This document shows, in pieces, positions 28,687-38,916 of a DNA stretch of 64,000 bases (position 1 is the first letter of the stretch; each line of letters opens with the position of its first letter). The notes under the pieces are model-generated. The model did no database searches, was not told where the DNA came from, and worked only from the letters and a program-made list of their open reading frames with translations. The position numbers and the translations under genes were made by a program. The DNA lies in assembly GCA_024234575.1 (NCBI GenBank), contig JACKOB010000008.1, positions 62,001 through 126,000 on the forward strand, in the 5' to 3' direction. The stretch comes from Hahellaceae bacterium. GTDB lineage: Bacteria > Pseudomonadota > Gammaproteobacteria > Pseudomonadales > Oleiphilaceae.

Positions 28687-30072
28687 ATGAATTACTCAAC
28701 CAACGCATTGAAAGACGGTGCAATGTTCCCCGGCAGAGAAGGGTTTCGTGCGCGCTCACATAGTTCTCACGACGAGCGAGCAGGTCACCGGCAAGAAACA
28801 CCTGTTCGTGTTCAGTCCGAAAGTGTTCGTGTGTCGCTTTCGCAGACAACACTCTCTTATAGTTCGTCAAGCTCCAACATTAATATGGATCAGTTTTACC
28901 AGGAGTTAAGCGCCCGCATGGGGTTGCCAAGCAGCCCGTCTGCGGATAGCAGTAAATTAAACAGCACCTACACCGCAAATGGTGCGAGTTATGTCAAAGT
29001 GCCGCCGATCTCGGCAGAAAAAGTTGCCGAGAATATTCTTGGTTTCGTTGAAAGGCGATTGACGGCCGAGTCAGAGGCGGGGGCGTCGCAAGAAAAACTG
29101 GCAGATTTGATGGCCCAGGCTCGAGCTGGTGTTAAACAAGGATTTGGTGAAGCTACTGATCAAATTAAGGCGCTAGGAATGATGTCCGACACGCTCGAAG
29201 AGGATATTGGCAAGAGCTTTAAATTAGTCAATGATGGCTTGGATGCGTTGGCTAAACGATTCCTGGAAGACGGTGCTGAAGCGGCAGCCCCTCTTGTCTC
29301 AGCGCGATTGGATGAGAGAACAGCACTTGCAGCTGAAGAAAAAACTCGCGTGTCCCGAGCATCTGATAATGCCTCCCCTAATGGAATATACCAGGCCGGA
29401 TACTCAAAGCAGGTGGGTTATGATGAGTCGTTAAATCTTAATGTTCGTACCCGAGATGGCGATATTGTCACCATCGCGTTGCGGGAAACGGGATACTCAA
29501 CCGAGTCTATGCAATATGCGAAAGGTGCGAATGGCGAAGCATCATCCTATGAAAAGGGTGTCTATTTTTCTGGTGAGTATAGTTATCAGCTTGAAGGTGA
29601 GCTGGATGAAGGTGAGCTTGCTGCACTGAATGAACTGTTTGATCAGGTTAATGAAATAGCTGGCCTTTTTTACGATGGTGACTTTAATGAGGCGTTTTCA
29701 TATGCCATGGAAATGGGCTTTGATTCCAGTGAGCTGGCCTCGTTTTCGCTGAATATGACCCAAACGCAAATGACGCAGCTGTCCGCTTACGAGAAAGTCT
29801 CTGGTAATGCTGCCAATAAATCCCTGGCACCTTTTGGCGAGTTGGCCTCGCCAGCGTTGAAGGCATTTGAGTCAATCGAGAAACTAACAACGGATATTAG
29901 TGTATTGATGGATACGCTAGATTTTATGCTGGCGGATAAATTACCCAAACGGCATAGCGATCAGGTTGAGGCTAATCTCACGAAAAATAGTGAGCTTGCG
30001 CGTCAGTACTCCACTATGGTGGGCAATTTAATGGACATGCTGCCAGAGCGTCTGCAAGCTGATAAAGCGTAG
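28687..30072 (+). CDS. DUF5610 domain-containing protein, probable FliA-regulon member
   Basis: A 461-residue protein without signal peptide or membrane helix. The N-terminal 65 residues are polar and probably disordered (RARSHSSHDERAGH). The DUF5610 region covers about 66-192 (ISAEKVAENILGFVERRL, then AGVKQGFGEATDQIKALGMM). A middle region (about 255-330) is beta-like and followed by helical acidic segments (EGELDEGELAALNELFDQV). Function of the domain is unknown. The ATG follows AGGAGAGTGTC, and a near-consensus sigma-28 promoter lies 30 bases upstream, which links it to late flagellar or chemotaxis gene expression. It is monocistronic with its own terminator. Confidence 0.8.
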   Translation: MNYSTNALKDGAMFPGREGFRARSHSSHDERAGHRQETPVRVQSESVRVSLSQTTLSYSSSSSNINMDQFYQELSARMGLPSSPSADSSKLNSTYTANGASYVKVPPISAEKVAENILGFVERRLTAESEAGASQEKLADLMAQARAGVKQGFGEATDQIKALGMMSDTLEEDIGKSFKLVNDGLDALAKRFLEDGAEAAAPLVSARLDERTALAAEEKTRVSRASDNASPNGIYQAGYSKQVGYDESLNLNVRTRDGDIVTIALRETGYSTESMQYAKGANGEASSYEKGVYFSGEYSYQLEGELDEGELAALNELFDQVNEIAGLFYDGDFNEAFSYAMEMGFDSSELASFSLNMTQTQMTQLSAYEKVSGNAANKSLAPFGELASPALKAFESIEKLTTDISVLMDTLDFMLADKLPKRHSDQVEANLTKNSELARQYSTMVGNLMDMLPERLQADKA

Positions 30073-30086
30073 TAAGCCAGACAAAT

Positions 30087-30123
30087 AAAAAGCCAGGAGA
30101 CGAAGCTTCTATTCTGGCTTTTT
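30087..30123 (+). terminator. Terminator after the DUF5610 gene
   Basis: AAAAAGCCAG (30087-30096) pairs with CTGGCTTTTT (30114-30123) across a 17-base loop, ending in a T run, 15 bases past the stop codon. Confidence 0.8.
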
Positions 30124-30432
30124 CAGTTAAATCGTCACTGTTAGCGCCGTGTCAGCGTTTTTTATTTTTCTCATACCCTTCGAACCTGAGCCTCGTAAAG
30201 CGCAATTAGGCTTTCCGTTGCACAAAACCACAAAAAATTCTTCTTCGCGCATATAGAAATGACGTCTGCTGTGATAAATTACCGGGTTTGTTCGCGGTGG
30301 CAATTTAGCACAGACGAGAACAGCTTACTTTTAGTGATATAACTTTTAGCTTGTTGCTTTTGGTGCAGTAACAAGTGTGGCAGGCAAATAATAAACGAGG
30401 CAGTTTCACAGCTGACGGGCGCGGAAAATTGT
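30124..30432. other. Intergenic region upstream of alaS
   Basis: About 310 bases between the DUF5610 terminator and alaS. It presumably contains the alaS promoter; GATAAA near 30272 could be a -10 box but no matching -35 was found. No ORF, repeat or RNA motif was recognised. Confidence 0.35.
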
Positions 30433-33030
30433 ATGAAAAGTACAGAAATTAGACAGGCATTTTTGAATTACTTCAATCGTCAAGGGCATGAAATAGTCAG
30501 CAGCAGTTCTCTGGTGCCAACTGATGATCCCACTCTGCTGTTTACCAATGCGGGAATGAATCAGTTTAAAGATGTCTTTCTTGGTAAAGAGCATCGCCCT
30601 TACTCGCGTGCGACGACTTCACAGAAGTGTGTGCGGGCTGGTGGTAAGCACAATGACCTGGAAAACGTCGGTTATACTGCGCGCCATCATACATTTTTCG
30701 AAATGTTGGGTAATTTCAGCTTTGGTGATTATTTTAAGCACGACGCAATTCGGTTCGCCTGGAATTTCCTGACGCAAGAATTAAAACTGCCCAAAGAGAA
30801 GCTTTGGGTAACGGTCTATAAGGACGACAAAGAAGCCGAAGATATCTGGATAAAAGAGGTTGGTATCGATCCGACTCGCTTCTCTCGTTTGGGAGATAAA
30901 GATAATTTCTGGGCAATGGGTGATACCGGCCCATGCGGACCTTGTACCGAGATATTCTATGATCACGGCGAAGATATTGCCGGTGATCCGCCAGGTGGCC
31001 CAAATGATGACGGTGATCGCTACATCGAAATCTGGAATCTGGTTTTCATGCAGTTTAATCGCACCGCCGATGGTGTGTTGCACCCGCTGCCCAAGCCTTC
31101 TGTTGATACGGGGATGGGGCTCGAGCGTATCGCTGCCGTTATGCAAGACGTGCACAGCAATTATGAAATCGATATTTTTCAAGAGATTTTAGGTGAAGCA
31201 TCCCGGTTGTTCGGTGGTGTCGAAACCACTCGCCAATCGCTTCGTGTTATCGCCGACCATATCCGTTCGTGCTCTTTTTTAATCGCCGATGGAATTATGC
31301 CTTCTAATGAAGGGCGCGGTTTTGTGTTACGACGAATTATTCGGCGAGCGGTGCGTCACGGCAATAAGCTGGGAGCCACAGAGCCATTTTTCTATAAGCT
31401 AGTGGGCGTTTTATGTCGGGCAATGGGCGAGGCCTACCCAGAACTTATTTCTGGCAAAGCGCAAATCGAAAGAATTTTATTACAAGAAGAAGAGCAGTTT
31501 GCGCGAACGCTTGATAAAGGTATGCGCTTGCTAGAACAGGACTTAGCTGCACTCAAGGGTGACACAATCCCAGGTCAGACAGTATTTACGCTCTATGACA
31601 CCTATGGCTTTCCTGTGGATCTGACAAACGATATAGCACGCGAGCATGGTTTGAAACTCGACTATGATGGCTATGAGAAAGCAATGGAAGCTCAGCGTGA
31701 AAGAGCGCGTGCGGCCAGCAAGTTTGGTGTCGATTACAATGATGCGATTACCGTAGAGGGCGCCACCGAGTTTGTAGGCTATCAATCTCTTACGCATACT
31801 CAACCGATTAAAGCCGTTTTCGTTGACGGCAAACCCTGCGCAGCGGATGCGGGGCAATCTGCCGTTGTGGTGCTATCCGAAACCCCGTTTTATGCAGAGT
31901 CTGGTGGTCAGGCGGGAGATCAGGGGGAGTTGCGTTCGGCTGGCGGTGTGTTCCGGGTAACAGATACACGCAAAGAAGGTGACAATCACCTTCATGTCGG
32001 TACGGTGGTTGCTGGTCGTTTTACGGCGGGAGATCAGGTCGAGGCGGTTGTCGATGCAGAGAAACGGCAGGCAACAGCGTTGAATCACTCCGCGACTCAC
32101 TTATTGCATGCAGCATTGCGAAAAGTGCTTGGTGATCATGTCGCGCAAAAAGGCTCGCTGGTTAATGCCGAGCGATTACGTTTCGACTTTGCCCACTTTG
32201 AGGCTATGACTGAAGAGCAGATCCGCGAAGTTGAGGCCATGGTCAACGCGCAGATAAGAAGTAATACAGCCGTTGAAACCGAAATTACCGATATGGACAC
32301 TGCACGACAAAAAGGTGCGATGGCCTTGTTTGGTGAAAAATACGGTACCACTGTCCGTCTGCTTTCAATGGGGGTTGACGCCTTTTCTGTAGAATTGTGC
32401 GGTGGCACGCATGCCGCACGTACAGGGGATATTGGTTCTATAGCAATTATATCTGAAGCAGGAATAGCCTCAGGCGTGCGACGAATAGAGGCAGTAACAG
32501 GTGCTGGTGCCGAGGCATTCAGGCTTGAAGGCGAGCAGCAGCTTCGCGGTTTATCTGGTCTGCTGAAAGCCAGTCGCGAGCAGGTGTTGGACAAGGTCAT
32601 GGCGCTGCAGGACAAGAACAAGCAGTTGGAAAAAGAGCTGGATACTTTAAAAGCAAAACTGGCAAGCAGTGCTGGAGATGACTTGTTTGCGCAGGCGATT
32701 TCTGTTGGATCTGCCAAGGTTCTTGCGGCGAAAGTAGACGGTATAGAGCGTAAAGCATTGCTTGAATTAGTCGACAAACTTAAGAGCAAACTGGGTACCG
32801 CAGTTGTATTATTGGCGACCATTGAGGATGGAAAGGTTGTTCTTGTCGCAGGTGTAACCAAAGATATCTGCGCCAAAGTTAAAGCAGGTGATCTCGTAAA
32901 AGACGCCGCTATTCTACTTGACGGAAAAGGTGGTGGTCGACCCGATATGGCTCAGGGCGGTGGTGTTAATTTAGACAAACTGCCCGATGCGTTATCGATG
33001 GTGACAGGCTGGGTCGAGTCCAGGCTTTAG
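30433..33030 (+). CDS. alaS: Alanyl-tRNA synthetase
   Basis: Class II synthetase, 865 residues. It opens with [18 protein letters not shown] and the motif [15 protein letters not shown]. The catalytic domain runs to about 460, then the editing domain with zinc ligands in [13 protein letters not shown] (HxxxH) and [15 protein letters not shown] (Cys, His), and the C-terminal oligomerisation domain with a coiled coil (about 725-760) and [12 protein letters not shown] near the end. The order alaS-lysC-csrA-tRNA-Ser-tRNA-Arg is the one found in Pseudomonas. Confidence 0.98.
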   Translation: MKSTEIRQAFLNYFNRQGHEIVSSSSLVPTDDPTLLFTNAGMNQFKDVFLGKEHRPYSRATTSQKCVRAGGKHNDLENVGYTARHHTFFEMLGNFSFGDYFKHDAIRFAWNFLTQELKLPKEKLWVTVYKDDKEAEDIWIKEVGIDPTRFSRLGDKDNFWAMGDTGPCGPCTEIFYDHGEDIAGDPPGGPNDDGDRYIEIWNLVFMQFNRTADGVLHPLPKPSVDTGMGLERIAAVMQDVHSNYEIDIFQEILGEASRLFGGVETTRQSLRVIADHIRSCSFLIADGIMPSNEGRGFVLRRIIRRAVRHGNKLGATEPFFYKLVGVLCRAMGEAYPELISGKAQIERILLQEEEQFARTLDKGMRLLEQDLAALKGDTIPGQTVFTLYDTYGFPVDLTNDIAREHGLKLDYDGYEKAMEAQRERARAASKFGVDYNDAITVEGATEFVGYQSLTHTQPIKAVFVDGKPCAADAGQSAVVVLSETPFYAESGGQAGDQGELRSAGGVFRVTDTRKEGDNHLHVGTVVAGRFTAGDQVEAVVDAEKRQATALNHSATHLLHAALRKVLGDHVAQKGSLVNAERLRFDFAHFEAMTEEQIREVEAMVNAQIRSNTAVETEITDMDTARQKGAMALFGEKYGTTVRLLSMGVDAFSVELCGGTHAARTGDIGSIAIISEAGIASGVRRIEAVTGAGAEAFRLEGEQQLRGLSGLLKASREQVLDKVMALQDKNKQLEKELDTLKAKLASSAGDDLFAQAISVGSAKVLAAKVDGIERKALLELVDKLKSKLGTAVVLLATIEDGKVVLVAGVTKDICAKVKAGDLVKDAAILLDGKGGGRPDMAQGGGVNLDKLPDALSMVTGWVESRL

Positions 33031-33077
33031 TATTTTTATAAACTTTTATTGGCATATTTAAGGAAAGAAGAAAGAAA

Positions 33078-34307
33078 ATGGCTTTCTATGTACAAAAGTT
33101 CGGTGGCACCTCTGTTGGCACGGTTGAGCGGATCGCGGCGGTTGCAGATAAGGTAAAAGCATTCCGGGACGCCGGTCATGACTCGGTTGTCGTTGTGTCT
33201 GCGATGAGTGGTGAGACTAACAGGCTTGTGAGTCTTGCCAATGCAGTCATGGAAGATCCTACACCGCGAGAGATGGATGTGTTGTTGTCAACCGGCGAGC
33301 AGGTGACAATTGCTCTCCTTTGTATGGCTTTGAATAGTCGAGGTTGCCCAGCGAAATCATATACAGGGTCGCAAGTCCGCATTACAACCGACAGCACACA
33401 CACCAAGGCTCGTATTCAGTCTATTGATGAAGGCAATATCAGAGCGGATATTGCAGCGGGTAATGTTGTGGTTGTGGCCGGGTTTCAGGGGGTTGATGAA
33501 CTTGGCAATATTACAACGCTTGGGCGTGGCGGCTCAGACACCACTGCTGTTGCTTTGGCTGCTGCGCTCAAGGCGGACGAATGTCAGATTTATACTGATG
33601 TTGACGGGGTATATACCACTGATCCTCGTGTCGTTGATAGTGCGCGCAGGTTAGATAAAATAACGTTTGAAGAAATGATTGAAATGGCCAGTCTGGGATC
33701 GAAGGTCCTGCAGATCAGGTCGGTAGAGTTTGCCGGAAAGTACAACGTTCCACTGCGAGTGTTGTCTAGTTTTCAAGATGGCCCAGGTACATTAATTACA
33801 ACTGAGGATACTAGTGAGATGGAACAGCCGTTAGTTTCAGGGATCGCGTTTAATCGAGACGAAGCAAAAGTAACAATTAAAGGTGTACCAGATATACCTG
33901 GTGTTGCGTCCAGAATTTTGCGCCCTGTCAGTGATGCGAATATCGAAGTGGATATGATTGTTCAAAACACCGGTGATGATAATCAAACAGACTTTACCTT
34001 TACCGTGCACCGAAACGATTATAAAAAAGCAATGGCAATATTAGAGGCGCTGCAGGTCGAGCTGGGTGCCAGAAAAGTGGTTGGTGATACTAAAATTGCT
34101 AAGGTTTCTATCGTGGGTGTAGGGATGCGCTCTCATGCAGGTGTTGCAACCAAAATGTTCGAGCGCTTATCAAAAGAGGGTATCAATATTCAAATGATCT
34201 CAACCTCCGAAATTAAGATATCTGTAGTAATTGATGAAAAATATCTCGAGTTGGCGGTAAGATCTTTGCATAGTGCGTTTGAACTCAGTGGTAATTCAGA
34301 GCTTTAA
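33078..34307 (+). CDS. lysC: Aspartate kinase LysC
   Basis: First enzyme of the aspartate pathway (lysine, threonine, methionine). The 409-residue, monofunctional, class II-type enzyme starts with VQKFGGTSVGTVERI, has the GRGGSDTTAVALAAAL loop near 155-170, YTDVDGVYTTDPR, and two C-terminal ACT domains (GVPDIPGVASRIL and IVGVGMRSHAGVATKMF), so feedback inhibition by lysine and/or threonine is expected. An internal start for a separate beta subunit, as known in Bacillus and Pseudomonas-like enzymes, is possible but not proven. It follows alaS by 47 bases. Confidence 0.97.
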   Translation: MAFYVQKFGGTSVGTVERIAAVADKVKAFRDAGHDSVVVVSAMSGETNRLVSLANAVMEDPTPREMDVLLSTGEQVTIALLCMALNSRGCPAKSYTGSQVRITTDSTHTKARIQSIDEGNIRADIAAGNVVVVAGFQGVDELGNITTLGRGGSDTTAVALAAALKADECQIYTDVDGVYTTDPRVVDSARRLDKITFEEMIEMASLGSKVLQIRSVEFAGKYNVPLRVLSSFQDGPGTLITTEDTSEMEQPLVSGIAFNRDEAKVTIKGVPDIPGVASRILRPVSDANIEVDMIVQNTGDDNQTDFTFTVHRNDYKKAMAILEALQVELGARKVVGDTKIAKVSIVGVGMRSHAGVATKMFERLSKEGINIQMISTSEIKISVVIDEKYLELAVRSLHSAFELSGNSEL

Positions 34308-34344
34308 TGGCTGTTTACTAATTGTGTCAAGAATGTAAAAAAAA

Positions 34345-34419
34345 GCGTTTTGCTGGGCATATTCTTTAAACTGATCTTATACTGTTGTCTACGGTGTAAG
34401 ATTGAGTCTGGCAAAACGC
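34345..34419 (+). repeat. Long-range 9-bp inverted repeat between lysC and csrA
   Basis: GCGTTTTGC at 34345-34353 and its exact complement GCAAAACGC at 34411-34419, separated by 57 bases. The second arm is followed by a T-rich stretch (CTGTTTTTTG). It may form a large leader or trailer hairpin, or be a weak terminator of lysC; chance occurrence cannot be excluded. Confidence 0.3.
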
Positions 34420-34603
34420 ATCTGTTTTTTGTTGTGTGCCAACGTTTTTAAATAATAAAAGGTATAAGACGGTATTGGGTAATGACCCTGTATCATCGGC
34501 CTATAGAGAAATTTAGACAGCCCCCTTGTTTTCATGGGGTAAAGAGTTTCCGTAACCGAAAATAGTGGAAGTGGAATACGTCATTTTTTAAGGAGATAGG
34601 ATA

Positions 34604-34801
34604 ATGTTGATATTGACCCGTCGTGTAGGGGAGACACTGATGGTAGGAGACGATGTTACGGTAACGGTACTTGGTGTTAAAGGTAACCAGGTTCGAATTG
34701 GTGTGAATGCACCTAAAGAAGTTGCTGTCCATCGTGAAGAAATCTACCAGCGAATTCAAAAAGAAAAAACAGACGGATCAGATAATTCCGGTAATGTGTA
34801 A
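34604..34801 (+). CDS. csrA: Carbon storage regulator CsrA
   Basis: Small dimeric RNA-binding protein that represses or stabilises target mRNAs by binding GGA motifs in leaders; in related bacteria it controls motility, biofilm and metabolism. The 65 residues contain the full family core: [17 protein letters not shown], the RNA-contacting [19 protein letters not shown] and a polar tail. The Leu4 and Arg44-type residues needed for RNA binding are in place. AAGGAGATAGG precedes the ATG, and its GGA could itself be a CsrA site. It is followed by two tRNA genes. Confidence 0.97.
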   Translation: MLILTRRVGETLMVGDDVTVTVLGVKGNQVRIGVNAPKEVAVHREEIYQRIQKEKTDGSDNSGNV

Positions 34802-34860
34802 AAAAACTCTCATAGGCCTTTGAATTTCAATTTAATGTGTTATTATACGCCGCGTTTCAA

Positions 34861-34950
34861 GGAGAGATGGCCGAGAGGCTGAAGGCGCGCCCCTGCTAAG
34901 GGCGTATGGGAGAAATCTCATCGAGGGTTCGAATCCCTCTCTCTCCGCCA
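34861..34950 (+). tRNA. tRNA-Ser (anticodon GCT)
   Basis: A 90-base type II tRNA. The acceptor stem pairs GGAGAGA with TCTCTCC, followed by discriminator G and encoded CCA. Anticodon GCT is at 34895-34897 in the loop CTGCTAA; a long variable arm and the T loop GGTTCGAATCC are clear. It reads AGC/AGU codons. It lies 59 bases downstream of csrA, as in Pseudomonas. Confidence 0.98.
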
Positions 34951-35045
34951 TCTTTGCGCGGTTTTGTTTTCATGTTTAAATGCGAGGTTTGTATTTGGCA
35001 TGAAAACACATTCTTCGAGAGTATCAGAAACCAGTTCATCATTAA

Positions 35046-35122
35046 GCGCCCGTAGCTCAGCTGGATAGAGTACCTGGCTACGAACCAGGCGGTCGCACGT
35101 TCGAATCGTGCCGGGCGCGCCA
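35046..35122 (+). tRNA. tRNA-Arg (anticodon ACG)
   Basis: A 77-base tRNA with acceptor stem GCGCCCG/CGGGCGC, discriminator G and encoded CCA. The anticodon loop CTACGAA is flanked by CCTGG/CCAGG, so the anticodon is ACG (35080-35082), normally edited to ICG to read CGN codons. It lies 95 bases after tRNA-Ser. Confidence 0.98.
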
Positions 35123-35437
35123 TTTAGTTTATAAGCTTGTATTTTTCGTCCTTCCTGATTTCCCTTTGTTCTTGTTTTTCATCACCTTTTAATATTCGTT
35201 TTTCTTTCGTACAGAGAATGCGCAATGCAAAACTGTCGTTGAATGTCAAACCTTCACCTGTCGGGCTTCGTGGTGTGTGACATGTTCGGCGTAAGACTCT
35301 GTTTTTTTTGTTCAAGAGTTGCCTATCTTATGTATACAGGGCAAAATACGCGGGATTTTCATTTGCTTGGGCCGCTTTCGCGTGCCGGCATGATAATTAT
35401 GCGATAACCCCGAATTATACAAAAGGGCTAGTTCTAT
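35123..35437. other. Intergenic region between tRNA-Arg and oadG
   Basis: 315 bases, T-rich just after the tRNA (a run at 35302-35309 may help end the tRNA transcript). GATAAT at about 35391 could be a -10 box for oadG but lacks a well-spaced -35. The reverse-strand frames here overlap the tRNA or low-complexity DNA and look spurious. Confidence 0.4.
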
Positions 35438-35689
35438 ATGTCTGAAAACATAATGTCTCAAGCGTTTGAGTTGCTGGTAGTCGGCATGGGATTCGTGTTC
35501 GTGTTTTTGACGATATTGGTTTTTGCAACCACTTTTATGTCAAAGCTGACCACACGATTTATTCCTGAGCCCAAACCTGCGCCAGTACCAACGCCTGCAT
35601 CGCCTGCGAAACCCGCTATGGACGATGCGACGCTGATGGCTGTTATCACGGCTGCAGTTAACAAATATCGCTCACAGCACAAGAAGTGA
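35438..35689 (+). CDS. oadG: Oxaloacetate decarboxylase gamma subunit OadG
   Basis: Small membrane subunit that holds the Na+-pumping oxaloacetate decarboxylase complex together and binds zinc in its tail. At 83 residues it has one N-terminal transmembrane helix (about 13-35, LLVVGMGFVFVFLTILVFATTFM), a Pro-rich linker and an amphipathic C-terminal helix ending in KYRSQHKK. It lies upstream of oadA and oadB in the usual G-A-B order. Confidence 0.9.
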   Translation: MSENIMSQAFELLVVGMGFVFVFLTILVFATTFMSKLTTRFIPEPKPAPVPTPASPAKPAMDDATLMAVITAAVNKYRSQHKK

Positions 35690-35734
35690 GAGAGATTTAA
35701 TTAACAACACCTTCTACAAAAAGGCTTGAAACCC

Positions 35735-37528
35735 ATGACCGATGCAAAAAAACCATTAGGTATAACCGATGTAGTCTTGCGGGATGCTCACCAGTCGTTG
35801 TTTGCTACCAGACTGAGACTCGAAGATATGTTGCCAATTGCGGCAAAACTTGACCAGGTGGGATACTGGTCAGTTGAATCCTGGGGCGGTGCTACATTTG
35901 ATTCCTGTATTCGCTTTATCGGTGAAGATCCATGGGACAGAATTCGTCAACTGAAGAAAGCGATGCCAAACACGCGTCAGCAAATGTTGCTGCGTGGTCA
36001 GAACTTACTCGGATATCGCCACTATGCCGATGATGTTGTTAATAAGTTTGTTGAAAGAGCGAAAGAAAACGGTGTAGACGTTTTCCGTGTGTTTGATGCG
36101 ATGAATGATCCTCGAAACCTTGAAACTGCTTTAAAAGCGGTGAAGAGAGTTGGAGGACATGCGCAAGGTACTATCTCTTACACGACTAGCCCTGTGCACA
36201 CCACTTCTATGTGGGTTGACTTGGCGAAGCAAGTAGAAGATATGGGGGCGGATTCTATTGCGATCAAGGATATGTCGGGTATTTTGACTCCTTCCGACGC
36301 TTTTGATCTTGTAAGCAAATTAAAAGCTCAAACAGGTCTTGAAGTACAGTTGCACGCGCATGCAACGGCGGGCCTGTCAGATATGACGATTCTTAAAGCA
36401 GTAGAAGCTGGTATTGACAGAGTTGATACCGCTATTTCTTCCATGTCCATGACATACGGACATTCGGCGACAGAGTCAGTAGTAGCCGCATTAAAAGGTA
36501 CTGACCGCGATACAGGCCTGGATATCAAATTACTCGAAGAGATTGCTGCGTACTTTAGAGAAGTACGTAAAAAATACGTTAAATTTGAAGGTTCATTGAG
36601 AGGCACTGATAGCCGTATATTGGTAGCGCAGGTGCCAGGCGGCATGCTTACCAATATGGAAGGCCAGCTTAAAGAGCAGGGTGCAGCTGACAAATTTGAT
36701 GCTGTTCTGGCAGAAATTCCCCGTGTCCGTGAAGATCTTGGATTCATTCCATTGGTAACACCTACTTCGCAAATCGTTGGTACTCAGGCAGTGTTAAATG
36801 TGTTGACTGGTGAAAGATACAAGTCAATTTCTAAAGAAACTGCAGGGATATTGAAAGGAGAGTATGGCGCGGCACCAGCACCTTACAACAAAGAGCTGCA
36901 AGCTCGAGTGTTAGATGGGAAAGAAGCGATTACCTGCCGGCCAGCTGATCTGTTAGAAGCAGAAATGGATAAGTTAACTGCAGAAGTGAATGCGTTGGCC
37001 AAAGAAAAAGGCTTCAAACTGGCTGATGCAGTAGTTGATGACGTACTGACTTACGCATTGTTCCCACAAATTGGCCAAAAATTCCTGGAAAATCGCGGTA
37101 ATGCGGATGCCTTTGAACCAATGCCTTCTGCTGATGATGTTAAACCCGCTGCTGTCAATGCTGGTGGATCTGAGGTCTATACAGTGACTGTCGCTGGCAA
37201 AGAGTACGTTGTTCAGGTTGAAGAAGGTGGTGATATTAGCAAGGTGGTTGCTGCAGGCGCTGCTCAGATCAACACGGCAGCTGCGGCTCCTGCTCCTGTT
37301 GCGTCATCTGGGGCAGGTGAGCCAGTATGCGCGCCACTGGCAGGGAACATTTTCAAAGTGCTGGTTGCCGAAGGGCAAGCCATTCAGGATGGTGATGTGT
37401 TGATTATTCTGGAAGCCATGAAGATGGAAACTGAAATTCGCGCGCATCAAGCAGGTATAGTTGGCGGTATTCGCGCTAAAGTAGGCGACTCAGTTTCAGT
37501 CGGCGATGTCCTCCTAACCTTGAATTAA
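35735..37528 (+). CDS. oadA: Oxaloacetate decarboxylase alpha subunit OadA (biotin carrier)
   Basis: Cytosolic carboxyltransferase with a C-terminal biotinyl domain; it moves the carboxyl group from oxaloacetate to biotin, producing pyruvate. With ATG at 35735 it has 597 residues (TTG at 35726 is an alternative). The catalytic TIM barrel begins [20 protein letters not shown], with metal ligands in the LRDAHQ and LHAHAT segments and a [18 protein letters not shown] loop. The biotin lysine is in EAMKMETEI near residue 563, preceded by an Ala/Pro-rich linker. It is flanked by oadG and oadB. Confidence 0.95.
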   Translation: MTDAKKPLGITDVVLRDAHQSLFATRLRLEDMLPIAAKLDQVGYWSVESWGGATFDSCIRFIGEDPWDRIRQLKKAMPNTRQQMLLRGQNLLGYRHYADDVVNKFVERAKENGVDVFRVFDAMNDPRNLETALKAVKRVGGHAQGTISYTTSPVHTTSMWVDLAKQVEDMGADSIAIKDMSGILTPSDAFDLVSKLKAQTGLEVQLHAHATAGLSDMTILKAVEAGIDRVDTAISSMSMTYGHSATESVVAALKGTDRDTGLDIKLLEEIAAYFREVRKKYVKFEGSLRGTDSRILVAQVPGGMLTNMEGQLKEQGAADKFDAVLAEIPRVREDLGFIPLVTPTSQIVGTQAVLNVLTGERYKSISKETAGILKGEYGAAPAPYNKELQARVLDGKEAITCRPADLLEAEMDKLTAEVNALAKEKGFKLADAVVDDVLTYALFPQIGQKFLENRGNADAFEPMPSADDVKPAAVNAGGSEVYTVTVAGKEYVVQVEEGGDISKVVAAGAAQINTAAAAPAPVASSGAGEPVCAPLAGNIFKVLVAEGQAIQDGDVLIILEAMKMETEIRAHQAGIVGGIRAKVGDSVSVGDVLLTLN

Positions 37529-37543
37529 TAGAGTCACATTACT

Positions 37544-38866
37544 ATGGAAAAGCTGTTAAATTTATGGACTGGAAGCGGTCTGTATAATCTCACACCTGGT
37601 CAGGCAGTTATGATGGCTGTTTGCCTTGGGTTATTATATCTCGCGATTCGCAAAGGCTTCGAGCCACTGCTGCTGCTGCCAATTGGTTTTGGTGGTTTGC
37701 TGGCGAATATTCCAGAGGCTGGATTAGCCTACAGTGCAGTTGAAAACGCAGTGCACCTTGGTTCAGCCGTGCAACTCGATAAAATTGCACAGGTACTGAA
37801 CGTACCCTTTGACGCTGCGCAAGCAGTGACTGCTGAGTTTAGGCATGAACTCATCATGGCTTATAAGGGCTCTACGGCAGCGATGCATGAAGAGGCAACC
37901 TTTACTGCCATCGACCTTGGGTATTCGAGCGGCATGCTCTATAACTTTTTCAGCGTAGCAATTATGAGTGGTGTTGCGCCGCTGTTGATATTTATGGGTG
38001 TGGGTGCCATGACTGATTTTGGTCCTTTGCTTGCTAACCCTAAGACGTTATTGCTAGGGGCTGCAGCGCAGTTCGGTATTTTCGCGACTGTTATTGGTGC
38101 GGCGTTACTATCAAGTACAGGCATTGTACCGTTCACAATGAAAGAAGCGGCTGCAATAGGAATTATCGGTGGTGCGGATGGCCCAACGTCAATATATGTG
38201 GCAACTTTGTTGGCACCGCATTTACTGGGAGCAATTGCTGTTGCGGCTTATTCATATATGGCGCTTGTTCCACTAATTCAGCCTCCTATTATGCGTGCGC
38301 TGACAAACGCTGAAGAGCGTAAGATCAAGATGGTTCAGTTGCGCCACGTTGCGAAAATTGAAAAGATTCTGTTTCCAATCGTCGTATTAGTGCTTGTTGC
38401 GTTGTGTTTACCGGATGCAGCACCTCTGTTGGGGATGTTCTGTTTTGGTAATTTGATGAAAGAGTGTGGTGTGGTGGATCGTTTAAGTGATACTGCACAA
38501 AATGCTTTGATCAACATCGTAACGATTATTCTTGGTTTGTCGGTGGGCAGTAAGTTGTCTGCAGATAAGTTCCTTGATATGCAAACCCTTGGTATCTTGA
38601 TTCTTGGTATGCTAGCTTTCTGTGTTGGCACAGGCGCAGGGGTTGTTATGGCCAAGATTATGAACAAGTTCAGCAAAGACCCTATCAACCCGTTGATTGG
38701 CTCTGCAGGTGTGTCTGCTGTCCCAATGGCGGCGCGAGTCTCGAATAAAGTAGGTCTTGAGGCAAACCCTCATAACTTCTTGCTGATGCACGCGATGGGG
38801 CCAAATGTCGCAGGTGTTATCGGGTCGGCAGTTGCTGCGGGTGTTATGATCAAGTTTCTTGCTTAG
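37544..38866 (+). CDS. oadB: Oxaloacetate decarboxylase beta subunit OadB (Na+ pump)
   Basis: Integral membrane subunit, 440 residues, that decarboxylates carboxybiotin and couples this to Na+ export. It has around nine to eleven hydrophobic segments. Family signatures seen include [15 protein letters not shown] near the start, the conserved Asp in the [22 protein letters not shown] region, [18 protein letters not shown] and the C-terminal [19 protein letters not shown]. The stop is followed by a strong terminator, which closes the oadGAB operon. The sodium link suggests a marine or salt-dependent host. Confidence 0.96.
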   Translation: MEKLLNLWTGSGLYNLTPGQAVMMAVCLGLLYLAIRKGFEPLLLLPIGFGGLLANIPEAGLAYSAVENAVHLGSAVQLDKIAQVLNVPFDAAQAVTAEFRHELIMAYKGSTAAMHEEATFTAIDLGYSSGMLYNFFSVAIMSGVAPLLIFMGVGAMTDFGPLLANPKTLLLGAAAQFGIFATVIGAALLSSTGIVPFTMKEAAAIGIIGGADGPTSIYVATLLAPHLLGAIAVAAYSYMALVPLIQPPIMRALTNAEERKIKMVQLRHVAKIEKILFPIVVLVLVALCLPDAAPLLGMFCFGNLMKECGVVDRLSDTAQNALINIVTIILGLSVGSKLSADKFLDMQTLGILILGMLAFCVGTGAGVVMAKIMNKFSKDPINPLIGSAGVSAVPMAARVSNKVGLEANPHNFLLMHAMGPNVAGVIGSAVAAGVMIKFLA

Positions 38867-38883
38867 TTAAGCTAGATGCTACT

Positions 38884-38916
38884 AAAAACCAGCTTGTAAA
38901 AGAGCTGGTTTTTTTT
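38884..38916 (+). terminator. Terminator of oadGAB
   Basis: AAAAACCAGCT (38884-38894) pairs with AGCTGGTTTTT (38903-38913) around an 8-base loop and runs on into T residues. Eleven paired positions, 17 bases after the oadB stop. Confidence 0.92.

Noticed and set aside
32136..32876. 246-codon reverse-strand frame inside alaS
   Set aside because: The plus strand is unambiguous alanyl-tRNA synthetase; the reverse frame has no recognisable domain.
34896..35315. Two reverse-strand frames over and after the tRNA genes
   Set aside because: One runs through both tRNAs, a frequent false ORF; the other is Lys/Arg/Glu-rich low complexity DNA with no support.
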